This document shows, in pieces, positions 1 through 8,677 of a DNA stretch of 64,000 nucleotides. The number at the start of each line of letters is the position of its first letter. Position 1 is the stretch's first letter. The notes under the pieces are model-generated. The model had not been told where the DNA came from. It saw only the letters and a list, made by a program, of their open reading frames with translations, and searched no databases. This stretch comes from Bacteroidota bacterium (GTDB lineage: Bacteria; Bacteroidota; Bacteroidia; Flavobacteriales; Flavobacteriaceae), in NCBI GenBank assembly GCA_023446155.1, contig JAEXIT010000017.1:496001-560000 (forward strand). Direction: 5' to 3'. The position numbers and the translations under genes were made by a program.

Positions 1-1
1 A

Positions 2-226
2 GCACTGGCAAAAGCAGCCGATGTGTTTCCGCACAATACACCAACGACAAAAGAAGCGTATTACTACCGAACCATTTTTCATAAACATTTCCCACAAGCC
101 AGTGCGGCCAAAACCGTACGCAAGTGGATTCCGAAATGGCAGGAAAACCAGGATCCAAGCGGAAGAGCCAATAAGGCCCATGTTAAGGCCGATACGAATA
201 TTGCCACCCTGAAAGCGACATTATGA
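2..226 (+). CDS. asnB: Asparagine synthetase B (glutamine-hydrolysing), C-terminal end only
   Basis: This is the last 74 codons of a gene that begins before the window. The enzyme makes asparagine from aspartate, ATP and glutamine in the cytoplasm. The fragment has the family's typical C-terminal signature: FPHNTPTTKEAYYYR, then a KTVRKWIPKW stretch and DPSGRA, which closes AsnB proteins of this type. The N-terminal glutaminase domain and the ATP-pyrophosphatase core lie outside the window and cannot be checked. A strong hairpin terminator follows 30 bases after the stop, so the gene ends its transcription unit here. Confidence is good because the DPSGRA tail is distinctive. Confidence 0.85.
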   Translation, partial: ALAKAADVFPHNTPTTKEAYYYRTIFHKHFPQASAAKTVRKWIPKWQENQDPSGRANKAHVKADTNIATLKATL

Positions 227-256
227 TCTTTCATATGTGATTAGTTTGTTTGTTTG

Positions 257-287
257 AAAGCACCGGGAATTTACCGGTGCTTTTTTT
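257..287 (+). terminator. Rho-independent terminator after asnB
   Basis: Arms AAAGCACCGG / CCGGTGCTTT (10 bp, perfect) enclose a 7-base loop and are followed by a T run. It separates asnB from gyrB. Confidence 0.85.
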
Positions 288-408
288 GTTTTTTTAATGC
301 GGATGTCAAATGTTAAAAAGTAAGAAAATTAGGCGTTAATTAAATGTTTTTGTTGATAACTTACGGCTAATACGGGTTATTTTTAGTGTATTATCCTTTG
401 CGTTTTCA

Positions 409-416
409 TATATTTG
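409..416 (+). promoter_or_regulatory. Probable -7 box of the gyrB promoter
   Basis: TATATTTG matches the Bacteroidota -7 consensus TAnnTTTG and lies 39 bases before the gyrB start. No clear -33 TTG is seen at the expected 17-23 base spacing, so the call rests on one box and its position. Confidence 0.45.
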
Positions 417-455
417 CCTGTTAGACGAAAAAATACATTTTTTAGAATATAAATT

Positions 456-2396
456 ATGAGCGAAGAAGTTAAGAAAAACAATTATTCGGCAGACAGTATT
501 CAGGCGCTTGAGGGGATGGAGCACGTAAGAATGCGTCCTTCCATGTATATTGGAGATGTAGGAACACGCGGACTTCACCACTTGGTTTATGAGGTTGTGG
601 ATAACTCGATCGATGAGGCTTTAGCTGGACATTGTGATACCATATCTGTGACAATTAATGAGGATAATTCCATTACGGTTGAAGATAACGGTCGTGGTAT
701 TCCGGTAGATATTCATAAAAAAGAAGGCGTTTCTGCATTAGAGGTTGTAATGACCAAAATTGGTGCGGGAGGTAAATTTGATAAAGATTCCTATAAAGTA
801 TCCGGAGGTTTACACGGAGTTGGGGTATCGTGTGTGAACGCACTATCCGACCATTTGCGTGCGACGGTTCACAGAGAAGGAAAAGTATACGAACAGGAAT
901 ACGAAAGAGGTAAAGCAATTTACCCGGTAAAACAGATTGGTGAAACCGAAAAAAGAGGTACGATTGTAACCTTTAAACCGGATAACACCATCTTTACACA
1001 AACAACGGAGTATTCGTATGATACTTTAGCGGCGCGTATGCGTGAGTTGTCATTCCTTAATAAAGGAATTACCATCACGTTAACCGATCGCAGAGAAACG
1101 GATAAAGACGGAGCTTTTGTTGGAGAAGTATTCCATTCGAAAGAAGGATTGAAAGAATTCGTTAAATTCCTGGATGGAAACCGTGAGCCAATCATCGGAC
1201 ACGTGATCAGCATGGAAAGCGACAAAGGAGAAGTGCCGGTTGAGGTGGCGTTAATTTATAACAGCAGCTATTCCGAGAATATCTTTTCCTACGTAAATAA
1301 TATCAACACCCACGAAGGAGGAACGCACTTGCAAGGATTCCGTAGTGGATTGACGCGTACGCTTAAAAAATACGCGGACGCTTCCGGATTGTTGGAAAAA
1401 CTGAAATTCGAAATTTCGGGTGATGACTTCCGTGAAGGGTTAACCGCGATTGTATCGGTAAAAGTATCTGAGCCACAATTCGAAGGACAAACGAAGACAA
1501 AATTAGGAAACCGTGAGGTAGTATCACCAGTAAGTCAGGCGGTAGCCGAAATGTTGGAAAACTACCTGGAAGAAAACCCGAACGATGCCAAGATAATTGT
1601 TCAAAAAGTAATTTTGGCAGCGCAAGCACGTCATGCGGCGAAAAAAGCGCGTGAAATGGTACAGCGTAAAACCGTTATGGGTGGCGGTGGATTGCCGGGT
1701 AAATTATCCGATTGTTCCGAGCAGGATCCGGCAAAATGTGAGGTATTCCTTGTCGAGGGGGATTCCGCGGGTGGAACGGCCAAACAAGGACGTGACCGTG
1801 CCTTTCAGGCGATCCTTCCATTGCGAGGTAAGATTCTAAACGTAGAAAAAGCCATGCATCATAAAGTATTCGAAAATGAAGAGATTCGAAATATCTTTAC
1901 GGCATTAGGAGTTACGATTGGAACAGCAGAAGACAGTAAGGCATTGAATCTTGAAAAACTGCGTTATCATAAAGTAGTGATCATGTGTGATGCCGATGTC
2001 GATGGTAGTCACATTTCAACGCTTATTCTGACGTTCTTCTTTAGATATATGAAAGAACTGATTGAAAACGGATACGTATATATTGCAACACCACCATTAT
2101 ATATGGTGAAAAAAGGAAATAAAAAAGAATACGCGTGGACTGATGCACAGCGAGATCAGATCTCGGAAAGAATGGGCGGCGGAACCGGTATTCAGCGTTA
2201 TAAAGGTCTTGGAGAGATGAACGCAGAACAGCTGTGGGAAACGACCATGAACCCGGAATTCCGAACGCTACGTCAGGTGTCTATTGATAGCCTGGCAGAG
2301 GCCGACCGAATCTTCTCTATGTTAATGGGGGATGAGGTGCCGCCGCGTAGAGAATTTATCGAGAAAAACGCAGCATACGCTAAAATTGATGCTTAA
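456..2396 (+). CDS. gyrB: DNA gyrase subunit B
   Basis: ATPase subunit of DNA gyrase, which introduces negative supercoils with GyrA (not in this window). The 646 residues are the usual length for the Bacteroidota form without a large insertion. Seen in order: the GHKL ATPase domain with catalytic E46 and N50 in EVVDNSIDEA, the GxHGVG loop (SGGLHGVGVS), the QTKTKLGN linker with the catalytic lysine, the Toprim domain with E434 in VEGDSAGG and D512/D514 in DADVDG, and the C-terminal QRYKGLGEMN motif that contacts GyrA. The ATG is preceded by a TATATTTG box; the gene is monocistronic with its own terminator. A second, distinct type IIA B subunit (ParE) lies at 37.4 kb beside parC, which supports calling this one GyrB. 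Confidence 0.97.
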   Translation: MSEEVKKNNYSADSIQALEGMEHVRMRPSMYIGDVGTRGLHHLVYEVVDNSIDEALAGHCDTISVTINEDNSITVEDNGRGIPVDIHKKEGVSALEVVMTKIGAGGKFDKDSYKVSGGLHGVGVSCVNALSDHLRATVHREGKVYEQEYERGKAIYPVKQIGETEKRGTIVTFKPDNTIFTQTTEYSYDTLAARMRELSFLNKGITITLTDRRETDKDGAFVGEVFHSKEGLKEFVKFLDGNREPIIGHVISMESDKGEVPVEVALIYNSSYSENIFSYVNNINTHEGGTHLQGFRSGLTRTLKKYADASGLLEKLKFEISGDDFREGLTAIVSVKVSEPQFEGQTKTKLGNREVVSPVSQAVAEMLENYLEENPNDAKIIVQKVILAAQARHAAKKAREMVQRKTVMGGGGLPGKLSDCSEQDPAKCEVFLVEGDSAGGTAKQGRDRAFQAILPLRGKILNVEKAMHHKVFENEEIRNIFTALGVTIGTAEDSKALNLEKLRYHKVVIMCDADVDGSHISTLILTFFFRYMKELIENGYVYIATPPLYMVKKGNKKEYAWTDAQRDQISERMGGGTGIQRYKGLGEMNAEQLWETTMNPEFRTLRQVSIDSLAEADRIFSMLMGDEVPPRREFIEKNAAYAKIDA

Positions 2397-2405
2397 ATCG
2401 CAAAT

Positions 2406-2439
2406 AAAAAAAGGATGTCCGAAAACGGCATCCTTTTTT
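2406..2439 (+). terminator. Rho-independent terminator after gyrB
   Basis: AAAAAAGGATG pairs with CATCCTTTTTT around a 12-base loop, directly after the gyrB stop. Confidence 0.85.
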
Positions 2440-2560
2440 ATTTGGTAGCAATTTAAAAAAATGTGATTTTTTTAAACCATGTATTTTGCGTACATAAAAT
2501 TTGTATATTGGGTAACTCAATAAATCAAAAAATTAATTTAATACTTATTTTACGAATATT

Positions 2561-3496
2561 ATGAAAGTAACAATAGTTGGCGCAGGAAATGTAGGAGCAA
2601 CTTGTGCAGATGTTATCTCTTATAGAGGTATTGCAAGCGAAGTGGTATTGTTGGATATCAAAGAAGGATTTGCAGAAGGTAAGGCGATGGACATCATGCA
2701 GTGCGCAACAACAACAGGATTTAATACACGTGTTTCGGGAAGTACAAACGATTATTCTAAAACAGCCGGAAGCGATGTGGTGGTAATCACCTCAGGTATT
2801 CCGAGAAAGCCGGGAATGACCCGTGAAGAATTAATCGGAATCAATGCCGGAATTGTAAAATCGGTAGCGGAAAACGTACTAAAATATTCTCCGGATACCA
2901 TTATAGTAGTGGTGTCGAATCCTATGGATACAATGACCTATCTGACCTTAAAAGCAACCGGATTGCCGAAAAACAGAATTATCGGTATGGGTGGTGCTTT
3001 GGATAGTTCCCGTTTTAAATACTATTTATCAAAAGCATTGGACAAGCCGTCTAACGATGTTCAGGGAATGGTGATTGGCGGACATGGCGATACTACCATG
3101 ATTCCATTAACACGATTAGCATCCTATAACGGAAGCCCGGTTGGAGACTTCCTGGCGCAAGACGTGTTGGATAAAGTTGCTGCCGATACTATGGTTGGAG
3201 GAGCGACATTAACAGGGCTGTTGGGAACATCGGCTTGGTATGCACCGGGAGCATCAGTAGCGTTTTTAGTCGATAGTATCTTAAACGACCAAAAACGAAT
3301 GATTCCATGTTCGGTTTATTTGGAAGGAGAATACGGTCAGAATGACATTTGTATCGGTGTACCATGTATTATCGGTAAGAACGGAATTGAAGAAATTGTG
3401 GATATCGCCTTAAACGATGCTGAGAAAGCCCTTTTTGCCAAGAGTGCCGATGCAGTTAGAGCTATGAATGGTGATCTTAAATCTGTTTTGGCATAG
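2561..3496 (+). CDS. mdh: Malate dehydrogenase (NAD-dependent)
   Basis: Oxidises malate to oxaloacetate in the TCA cycle, in the cytoplasm. At 311 residues it has the length of the LDH-like MDH group found in Bacteroidota. The Rossmann glycine motif GAGNVGAT starts at residue 7, D32 in VVLLDIKEG is placed to bind NAD ribose, the substrate arginines R82 and R88 lie in IPRKPGMTREEL, and the catalytic histidine is H175 in IGGHGDT. The gene stands alone between two terminators. The start is the only sensible ATG, just before the Rossmann beta strand. Confidence 0.96.
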   Translation: MKVTIVGAGNVGATCADVISYRGIASEVVLLDIKEGFAEGKAMDIMQCATTTGFNTRVSGSTNDYSKTAGSDVVVITSGIPRKPGMTREELIGINAGIVKSVAENVLKYSPDTIIVVVSNPMDTMTYLTLKATGLPKNRIIGMGGALDSSRFKYYLSKALDKPSNDVQGMVIGGHGDTTMIPLTRLASYNGSPVGDFLAQDVLDKVAADTMVGGATLTGLLGTSAWYAPGASVAFLVDSILNDQKRMIPCSVYLEGEYGQNDICIGVPCIIGKNGIEEIVDIALNDAEKALFAKSADAVRAMNGDLKSVLA

Positions 3497-3516
3497 TCAT
3501 TACGGAAGAAATAAAG

Positions 3517-3546
3517 AAAGGCTGCGTAGGGCAGTCTTTTTTTTTG
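3517..3546 (+). terminator. Terminator after mdh
   Basis: AAAGGCTGC pairs with GCAGTCTTT (one G-T pair) around a 5-base loop, followed by a run of nine or more T. Confidence 0.75.
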
Positions 3547-3564
3547 ATAATATTGGCAAATTAA

Positions 3565-3595
3565 TTGGTTAATCTTTTGGTAAATTATATATTTG
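3565..3595 (+). promoter_or_regulatory. secDF promoter, -33 and -7 boxes
   Basis: TTG at 3565-3567 and TATATTTG at 3588-3595 are 20 bases apart, which fits the Bacteroidota pattern TTG-N17-23-TAnnTTTG. The -7 box is 40 bases before the secDF start. Confidence 0.6.
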
Positions 3596-3635
3596 CTCGT
3601 TTTTGAAAAAAATGAATAATTAATATTTAGTAATA

Positions 3636-6593
3636 ATGCAGAATAAAGGACTCATTAAATTTTTTGCAATACTTTTTGCACTGGTAAGTATTTACCAGCT
3701 ATCCTTCACATTTGTTACCAATAATATAGAGAAAAAGGCGAAAACCTTTGCAAACGGAGACTCTAAAAAAGAGTTGTTCTATTTGGACTCTATTGGTAAA
3801 GAAAAAGTTTTTTTAGGACATACTTTTAACGAAGTACGTGCTAAACAAATTAACAAAGGTCTGGATCTTGAAGGAGGAATCAACGTGATTCTTCAGATTT
3901 CGGTTAAAGACGTATTGAAAGGATTAGCGAATAATTCTAAAAATCCAGTTTTCAATAAAGCGCTTGCAGAAGCAACCAAAAACAGAGAAGGTAACCAAAG
4001 TTATTTGGACGCTTTCTTTATCGCTTTTGACAAAGAATCGAACGGAACAACCAAATTGGCATCACCGGAAGTTTTCGGAAACCGAAACTTAAGTGATGTG
4101 ATCAAGTTCGATATGTCGGATGCTCAGGTAAAATCAGTTCTTAGAAAAAAAGTAGATGAGTCTGTAGAAAGTGCATTCCGTGTATTGAGAGAGCGTATCG
4201 ATAAATTCGGAGTTACACAACCGAACATCCAGAAATTAGGAGAATCAGGAAGAATCTTAGTTGAGCTTCCAGGTGCTAAGGATGTAGATCGTATTACAAA
4301 ATTATTACAGAGTACGGCTCAGTTAGAATTCTGGGAAACGTATAAATCAGACGAGATCGGAAACTTCCTTTTGGCGGCTAACGAGACGTTAAAGAAAACA
4401 GAAAAAGCAACAGTTGAGACAAAAGAAGCTGCTAAAAAGACAGATATTGACTCATTGTTAACAAATAAAGCAACTGATTCGGCTGCTGCGAAAAAAGGAA
4501 ACAATCCGTTATTGGATTTAGTAGTAGGTGGTGGACAACAAGGTAGTCCGGTATTGGCTTACTTCAATCCAAAAGATACTGCAAAAGTTAATTCGTATTT
4601 AAAAAGAGACGATATCCGTTCTTTGTTACCAGCAGAACAACGTTATGTGCGTTTTGCATGGGGTAAATTAAACCCGAAAGCACCAAACGTAGTAGAATTA
4701 TATGCGTTAAAAGCAAACAGAGAAGGTATTCCACCAATGAGTGGCGGTGTTATTACCGACGCTAGAGAATCGTTCGACCAAATGGGACGTCCGTCTGTAA
4801 CGATGCAGATGAACGCTACCGGAGCGAAAAAATGGGAAGAGTTAACAGGGAAAGCCTTTACACAACAAAGCAATATCGCTATCGTATTGGATAACATCGT
4901 ATATTCTGCACCGGGAGTATCTTCCGGGCCAATCGCAGGAGGACGTTCTGAAATTTCAGGAGTATTCGACGTAGCAGAAACAAAAGATTTAGCGAACATC
5001 TTACGTGCAGGTAAATTACCGGCATCGGCAGAGATCGTACAATCAGAAGTTGTAGGTCCGTCATTAGGACAACAAGCAATTGACAACGGTATTACATCAT
5101 CATTAGTAGGTTTATTATTAGTATCCCTATGGATGGTATTCTATTATGGTAAAGCAGGTTGGTATGCCAACATCGCTTTAGCTGTGAACTTATTATTCCT
5201 TTTTGGAATCTTGGCTAGCTTAGGTGCGGTATTAACCTTACCAGGTATCGCAGGTATCGTATTAACAATGGGTACTGCGGTGGATGCGAACATCATTATC
5301 TATGAAAGAGCAAAAGAAGAATTGCGATTAGGGAAATCCTTAGACGAAGCAGTTCGTTTCTCATTCACTTGGAGAGGTGCGATGTCGTCGATTACCGATG
5401 CGAACGTAACACACGTATTAACCGGTTTGGTACTATTGATCTTCGGAACAGGACCAATCAAAGGATTTGCTACAACATTATTGATCGGTATCTTTACTTC
5501 CTTGTTTACCTCAATTTTCATTACCAGAATGTTATTAGACTGGGGTGTAAGCAGAGGAACGAAACTACAATTCTCAACAGCGGTTACTAAAAACTGGTTT
5601 ACCAACTTCCACTTTGATTTCTTGAAAATCAAAAAATGGACGTACTTATTCTCTGGATTAGTAGTAGTGGTGAGTTGTATCTCTTTCGCAATCAATGGAT
5701 TGGATGAAGGTGTGGATTTCGTTGGAGGTAGAACCTTCCAGGTGAAGTTTGAAAAAGCAATCGAACCATCTGAAATTGCGGATGCGTTATCAAAAGAAGA
5801 AGTATTCGGAAGTGCTGAGGCAAAAGTATTTGGTGATGCGAATCAGTTAAAAATTACAACGAAATACAAAGTTCAGGAGACTAGTTCTGAAGTGGATAAA
5901 GAAGTAAACGAAAAATTATACAATGCTTTAAAGCATTACTATTCGAACAATATTACATACGACAAGTTTACCAACACATTCGACGGTAAGAAAATCGGTG
6001 TATTACAAGCTTCTAAAGTGAGTGCGGCGGTATCGGATGATATCAAAACAAACTCGTACTGGGCGGTATTAGGATCTATGGCGATTGTATTCGTTTACTT
6101 AATGATCTCTTTCCGTAAATGGCAGTATTCATTAGGAGCGATCGCAGCAGTTGCACACGACGTGATCTTCGTATTGGGTATTTACTCATTATGTTACAAA
6201 TTCATGCCATTCCACATGGAAATGGACCAGCACTTTATTGCGGCAATTCTAACGGTAATTGGTTACTCGATGAATGATACCGTAATTGTATTCGACAGGG
6301 TACGTGAATACCTTGCAGGTAATACAAAAGGACATTTTAACGATATCGTAAACAAATCGATTAATACAACCTTATCCAGAACAATCAATACATCGTTAAC
6401 CTTACTATTGGTATTGTTAATCATGTTCATCTTCGGAGGTGAGTCAATCCGTGGATTTATCTTCGCGATGTTGGTTGGTATTACTGTGGGTACATATTCC
6501 TCTCTATTTATCGCAACACCGGTTCTTTGTGATACGGTTACGAAAAAAGAAAGAGATGAAATTGAAGCACGTCACAACAAGACAGAAGAATAA
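3636..6593 (+). CDS. secDF: Fused protein translocase subunit SecDF
   Basis: Inner-membrane RND-type accessory of the Sec translocon that uses the proton gradient to pull secreted proteins out. SecD and SecF are one 985-residue chain, as is normal in Bacteroidota. An N-terminal membrane segment is followed by the SecD periplasmic P1 region (DLEGGINVILQI; SAFRVLRERIDKFGVTQPNIQ), a second periplasmic part (IVLDNIVYSAPGV), then a six-helix SecD core with GIAGIVLTMGTAVDANIIIYER. The SecF half starts near residue 665 (KKWTYLFSGL), has EGVDFVGGR and ends in a second six-helix core with SMNDTVIVFDRVRE. A lysine/alanine/threonine-rich low-complexity insert near residues 250-290 interrupts the SecD periplasmic part. 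Single gene with its own promoter and terminator. Confidence 0.95.
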   Translation: MQNKGLIKFFAILFALVSIYQLSFTFVTNNIEKKAKTFANGDSKKELFYLDSIGKEKVFLGHTFNEVRAKQINKGLDLEGGINVILQISVKDVLKGLANNSKNPVFNKALAEATKNREGNQSYLDAFFIAFDKESNGTTKLASPEVFGNRNLSDVIKFDMSDAQVKSVLRKKVDESVESAFRVLRERIDKFGVTQPNIQKLGESGRILVELPGAKDVDRITKLLQSTAQLEFWETYKSDEIGNFLLAANETLKKTEKATVETKEAAKKTDIDSLLTNKATDSAAAKKGNNPLLDLVVGGGQQGSPVLAYFNPKDTAKVNSYLKRDDIRSLLPAEQRYVRFAWGKLNPKAPNVVELYALKANREGIPPMSGGVITDARESFDQMGRPSVTMQMNATGAKKWEELTGKAFTQQSNIAIVLDNIVYSAPGVSSGPIAGGRSEISGVFDVAETKDLANILRAGKLPASAEIVQSEVVGPSLGQQAIDNGITSSLVGLLLVSLWMVFYYGKAGWYANIALAVNLLFLFGILASLGAVLTLPGIAGIVLTMGTAVDANIIIYERAKEELRLGKSLDEAVRFSFTWRGAMSSITDANVTHVLTGLVLLIFGTGPIKGFATTLLIGIFTSLFTSIFITRMLLDWGVSRGTKLQFSTAVTKNWFTNFHFDFLKIKKWTYLFSGLVVVVSCISFAINGLDEGVDFVGGRTFQVKFEKAIEPSEIADALSKEEVFGSAEAKVFGDANQLKITTKYKVQETSSEVDKEVNEKLYNALKHYYSNNITYDKFTNTFDGKKIGVLQASKVSAAVSDDIKTNSYWAVLGSMAIVFVYLMISFRKWQYSLGAIAAVAHDVIFVLGIYSLCYKFMPFHMEMDQHFIAAILTVIGYSMNDTVIVFDRVREYLAGNTKGHFNDIVNKSINTTLSRTINTSLTLLLVLLIMFIFGGESIRGFIFAMLVGITVGTYSSLFIATPVLCDTVTKKERDEIEARHNKTEE

Positions 6594-6616
6594 CATTTTT
6601 TCAAAATACAGAAAAG

Positions 6617-6640
6617 GCTCCGCAATGCGGAGCTTTTTTT
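6617..6640 (+). terminator. Terminator after secDF
   Basis: GCTCCGC pairs with GCGGAGC around a short loop and is followed by seven T, 24 bases after the secDF stop. Confidence 0.8.
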
Positions 6641-6765
6641 ATGCCGTAAATTTTTTACATTCAAAGTACGCTTTCCACCGAAATTTCGTTATTTATGGTA
6701 CGGTAGTTGCTATTTTAAAAAGCAAATACTTATATTTAACCCCTATAAAAACGAATTTGTAAAAC

Positions 6766-7473
6766 ATGATTTTTAATTTTTTGTTGCAAGCGAACCCGGT
6801 TCCGACAGAACCCGTTGTAAATGAACCCGTAGTGGCCAATACAGCAATCGAATCCGTTAATTTTTTCCAGTTGATCATGAAAGGTGGGGTTATGGTGATC
6901 CCAATCTTTATCCTGTTTTTCCTAACGGTTTACATTATTGTGGAACGCTATCTGTATATCAAAAAGCAAACAAAATTGGATAACTCGTTGATCAATGAAT
7001 TAAAATACCAGTTAAATTCCGGAAATATACAATCGGCGGCTATGATTTGCGATAAATCGAATACAGCCTACGGAACGGTGTTGAAAAACGGAGTAAATAC
7101 CATCGGCCGACCTATAAACGAAATTGACCTGGCTTTAGAAAAAAGCGCCAATATCGAAATGGGATTAATGGAGAAGAAATTGGGGTATTTGGGAATCGTA
7201 GCCGGTATTGCACCAATCTTAGGGTTTATCGGAACCATTTCCGGGGTAATCAAGATTTTCTATACGATTTCGATCACCGAAAATATCAGTATCGGAAATA
7301 TCTCCGGTGGTTTATATGAAAAAATGATCAGTAGTGGATTAGGGTTAATCGTAGGGGTAATTGCCTATGCGGCCTATCACTTTTTTAATATGATGATCGA
7401 CCATTTTGCATTGAACATGCAACGCCAGGGATTAGAATTTATCAATGTTATTCAACAGCCAAATACGAAATAA
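6766..7473 (+). CDS. MotA/TolQ/ExbB proton channel family protein
   Basis: Inner-membrane proton-channel subunit that works with the ExbD/TolR protein encoded 5 bases downstream to energise an outer-membrane process. The 235-residue protein has a short N-terminal stretch, a first membrane helix around residues 38-62 (GVMVIPIFILFFLTVYIIVER), a cytoplasmic loop, then two helices in the conserved C-terminal part (LGIVAGIAPILGFIGTISGVI and SSGLGLIVGVIAYAAYHFF). The LGxxGTxxGxI pattern is the family hallmark. Whether it serves TonB (ExbB), Tol-Pal (TolQ) or another partner cannot be settled: no tonB, tolB or pal is nearby. A TonB/CpoB-type gene often follows in related genomes but does not here. 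Confidence 0.9.
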   Translation: MIFNFLLQANPVPTEPVVNEPVVANTAIESVNFFQLIMKGGVMVIPIFILFFLTVYIIVERYLYIKKQTKLDNSLINELKYQLNSGNIQSAAMICDKSNTAYGTVLKNGVNTIGRPINEIDLALEKSANIEMGLMEKKLGYLGIVAGIAPILGFIGTISGVIKIFYTISITENISIGNISGGLYEKMISSGLGLIVGVIAYAAYHFFNMMIDHFALNMQRQGLEFINVIQQPNTK

Positions 7474-7478
7474 ACGCA

Positions 7479-7874
7479 ATGAGAATCAAAAGAAATAGAC
7501 GTTTTCACGCCGAAGTAGCAACCTCTGCTTTGAGTGATATCATGTTCTTTTTATTGCTGTTTTTCCTGATTATTTCTACGTTGGCGAATCCGAACGTGAT
7601 CAACCTGATGTTGCCTAAAGCTGAGGCTAAGGAAACGACCAACAAGCAATTTGTCAGTTTGTCCGTTACCGAAGATAAGCACTATTTTGTAGACAAACAG
7701 GAAGTGCCCTTTGAGGAACTGGAAACGAAATTACTGGAAAAACTGGGAACGCAAAAAGAACAGACCATAGTCGTACGAATTCCGTATAATCTACAGGTTC
7801 AGGATTTAGTGGATTTGTTACAGATAGGTGTTCGAAACAAATTAAAATTTGTAATCGCAACAGCGAAAAGCTAA
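7479..7874 (+). CDS. ExbD/TolR family biopolymer transport protein
   Basis: Partner of the proton channel protein just upstream; anchored in the inner membrane by one helix with its C-terminal part in the periplasm. The 131 residues start with basic residues, then SALSDIMFFLLLFFLIISTL, in which the aspartate is the conserved proton-carrying residue of the family. A compact periplasmic domain follows and ends in the typical DLVDLLQIGVRNKLKFVIATAK. The 5-base spacing to the upstream gene shows an operon, closed by a terminator 14 bases after the stop. Confidence 0.92.
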   Translation: MRIKRNRRFHAEVATSALSDIMFFLLLFFLIISTLANPNVINLMLPKAEAKETTNKQFVSLSVTEDKHYFVDKQEVPFEELETKLLEKLGTQKEQTIVVRIPYNLQVQDLVDLLQIGVRNKLKFVIATAKS

Positions 7875-7887
7875 TAATAAAATAGAG

Positions 7888-7912
7888 AAAAGTGGCGGAA
7901 GTCACTTTTTTT
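7888..7912 (+). terminator. Terminator after the exbB-exbD pair
   Basis: AAAAGTG pairs with CACTTTT around an 8-base loop, with T residues continuing after the stem. Confidence 0.7.
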
Positions 7913-7935
7913 ATGCCTTTATTGATCACTATTCT

Positions 7936-8628
7936 ATGAAACAATTTATGTTATGGTTGCTGCTTTTGGGAGGTGTATCGGGTCCTAAATCAGATTTTAA
8001 AAACGTTTTTCAGGAAGAATTTACGAATGTCCGTTTAAAGCAATGGAATCCGGTTAATGGTAATTGGGAGGTCGATCGGAAAGAAAAGCTGGTAAAAGGG
8101 AGTAAAAACAACGATTGGGCTATTCTGATAGCAAAGAAAGAATTGCCGGATAATTATGTACTGACGTTTTCGACTTTGGTGGAGCCATCGGCCTATTTAT
8201 TTGAAGTGATGCTCAACCTGCAAAAAGAAAAATACCTCGGAATTTTATACAACCAGTTGGAAGGCAAGGTAGCCATTGAAGATCGTTCGCTTTTTGCCGA
8301 TCCGAAAAAGGAGGGCAGTTTTATCCGGACAACCGGACATGTTGGGGAATTACCAAAAGTAAAAATTCCAATGTCCGAACAATGGTTGGATTGGAAAATC
8401 CAGAAATCCGGAAATGACTTTTTTGTCTGGATCAACAACGAAGAAATTATAAAATTTACCGAACCAATCGAAATGATCAAAAACAACGGAAAATTTGGTT
8501 TTGCTATAAATGGTTCGGCGCAATTAAAAAATATAAAAGTCTATAAAACCAGTAAAAAAGGAGCATTGCCACCGGATGGATTCATCGGGAAGCCTTATGT
8601 CAAGCCGTTTTTCCTGTTTTCGGAATAA
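7936..8628 (+). CDS. Secreted protein resembling the DUF1080 / 3-keto-disaccharide hydrolase fold
   Basis: A 230-residue protein with an N-terminal hydrophobic segment (MKQFMLWLLLLGGVSG) that looks like a signal peptide, without a lipobox cysteine. The body reads like a concanavalin-type jelly roll: FQEEF near residue 30, WEVDRKEKLVKG, WLDWKIQKSGNDFFVWINNEEII, and a closing GKFGFAINGSAQLKNIKVYK, which is the usual last-strand signature of DUF1080 and LamG-like domains. Such proteins act on or bind sugars in the cell envelope or outside. The substrate cannot be told from the sequence. It is transcribed from + between two terminators, so it is probably its own unit. Confidence 0.65.
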   Translation: MKQFMLWLLLLGGVSGPKSDFKNVFQEEFTNVRLKQWNPVNGNWEVDRKEKLVKGSKNNDWAILIAKKELPDNYVLTFSTLVEPSAYLFEVMLNLQKEKYLGILYNQLEGKVAIEDRSLFADPKKEGSFIRTTGHVGELPKVKIPMSEQWLDWKIQKSGNDFFVWINNEEIIKFTEPIEMIKNNGKFGFAINGSAQLKNIKVYKTSKKGALPPDGFIGKPYVKPFFLFSE

Positions 8629-8659
8629 AAAATGCCCGTTGTTTACAACGGGCATTTTT
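8628..8659. terminator. Bidirectional terminator between convergent genes
   Basis: A 15-bp perfect stem AAAAATGCCCGTTGT / ACAACGGGCATTTTT with a 2-base loop, ending in T on both strands, serves the + gene ending at 8628 and the - gene ending at 8678. Confidence 0.9.
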
Positions 8660-8677
8660 AATGGGGGATGTTAATTT

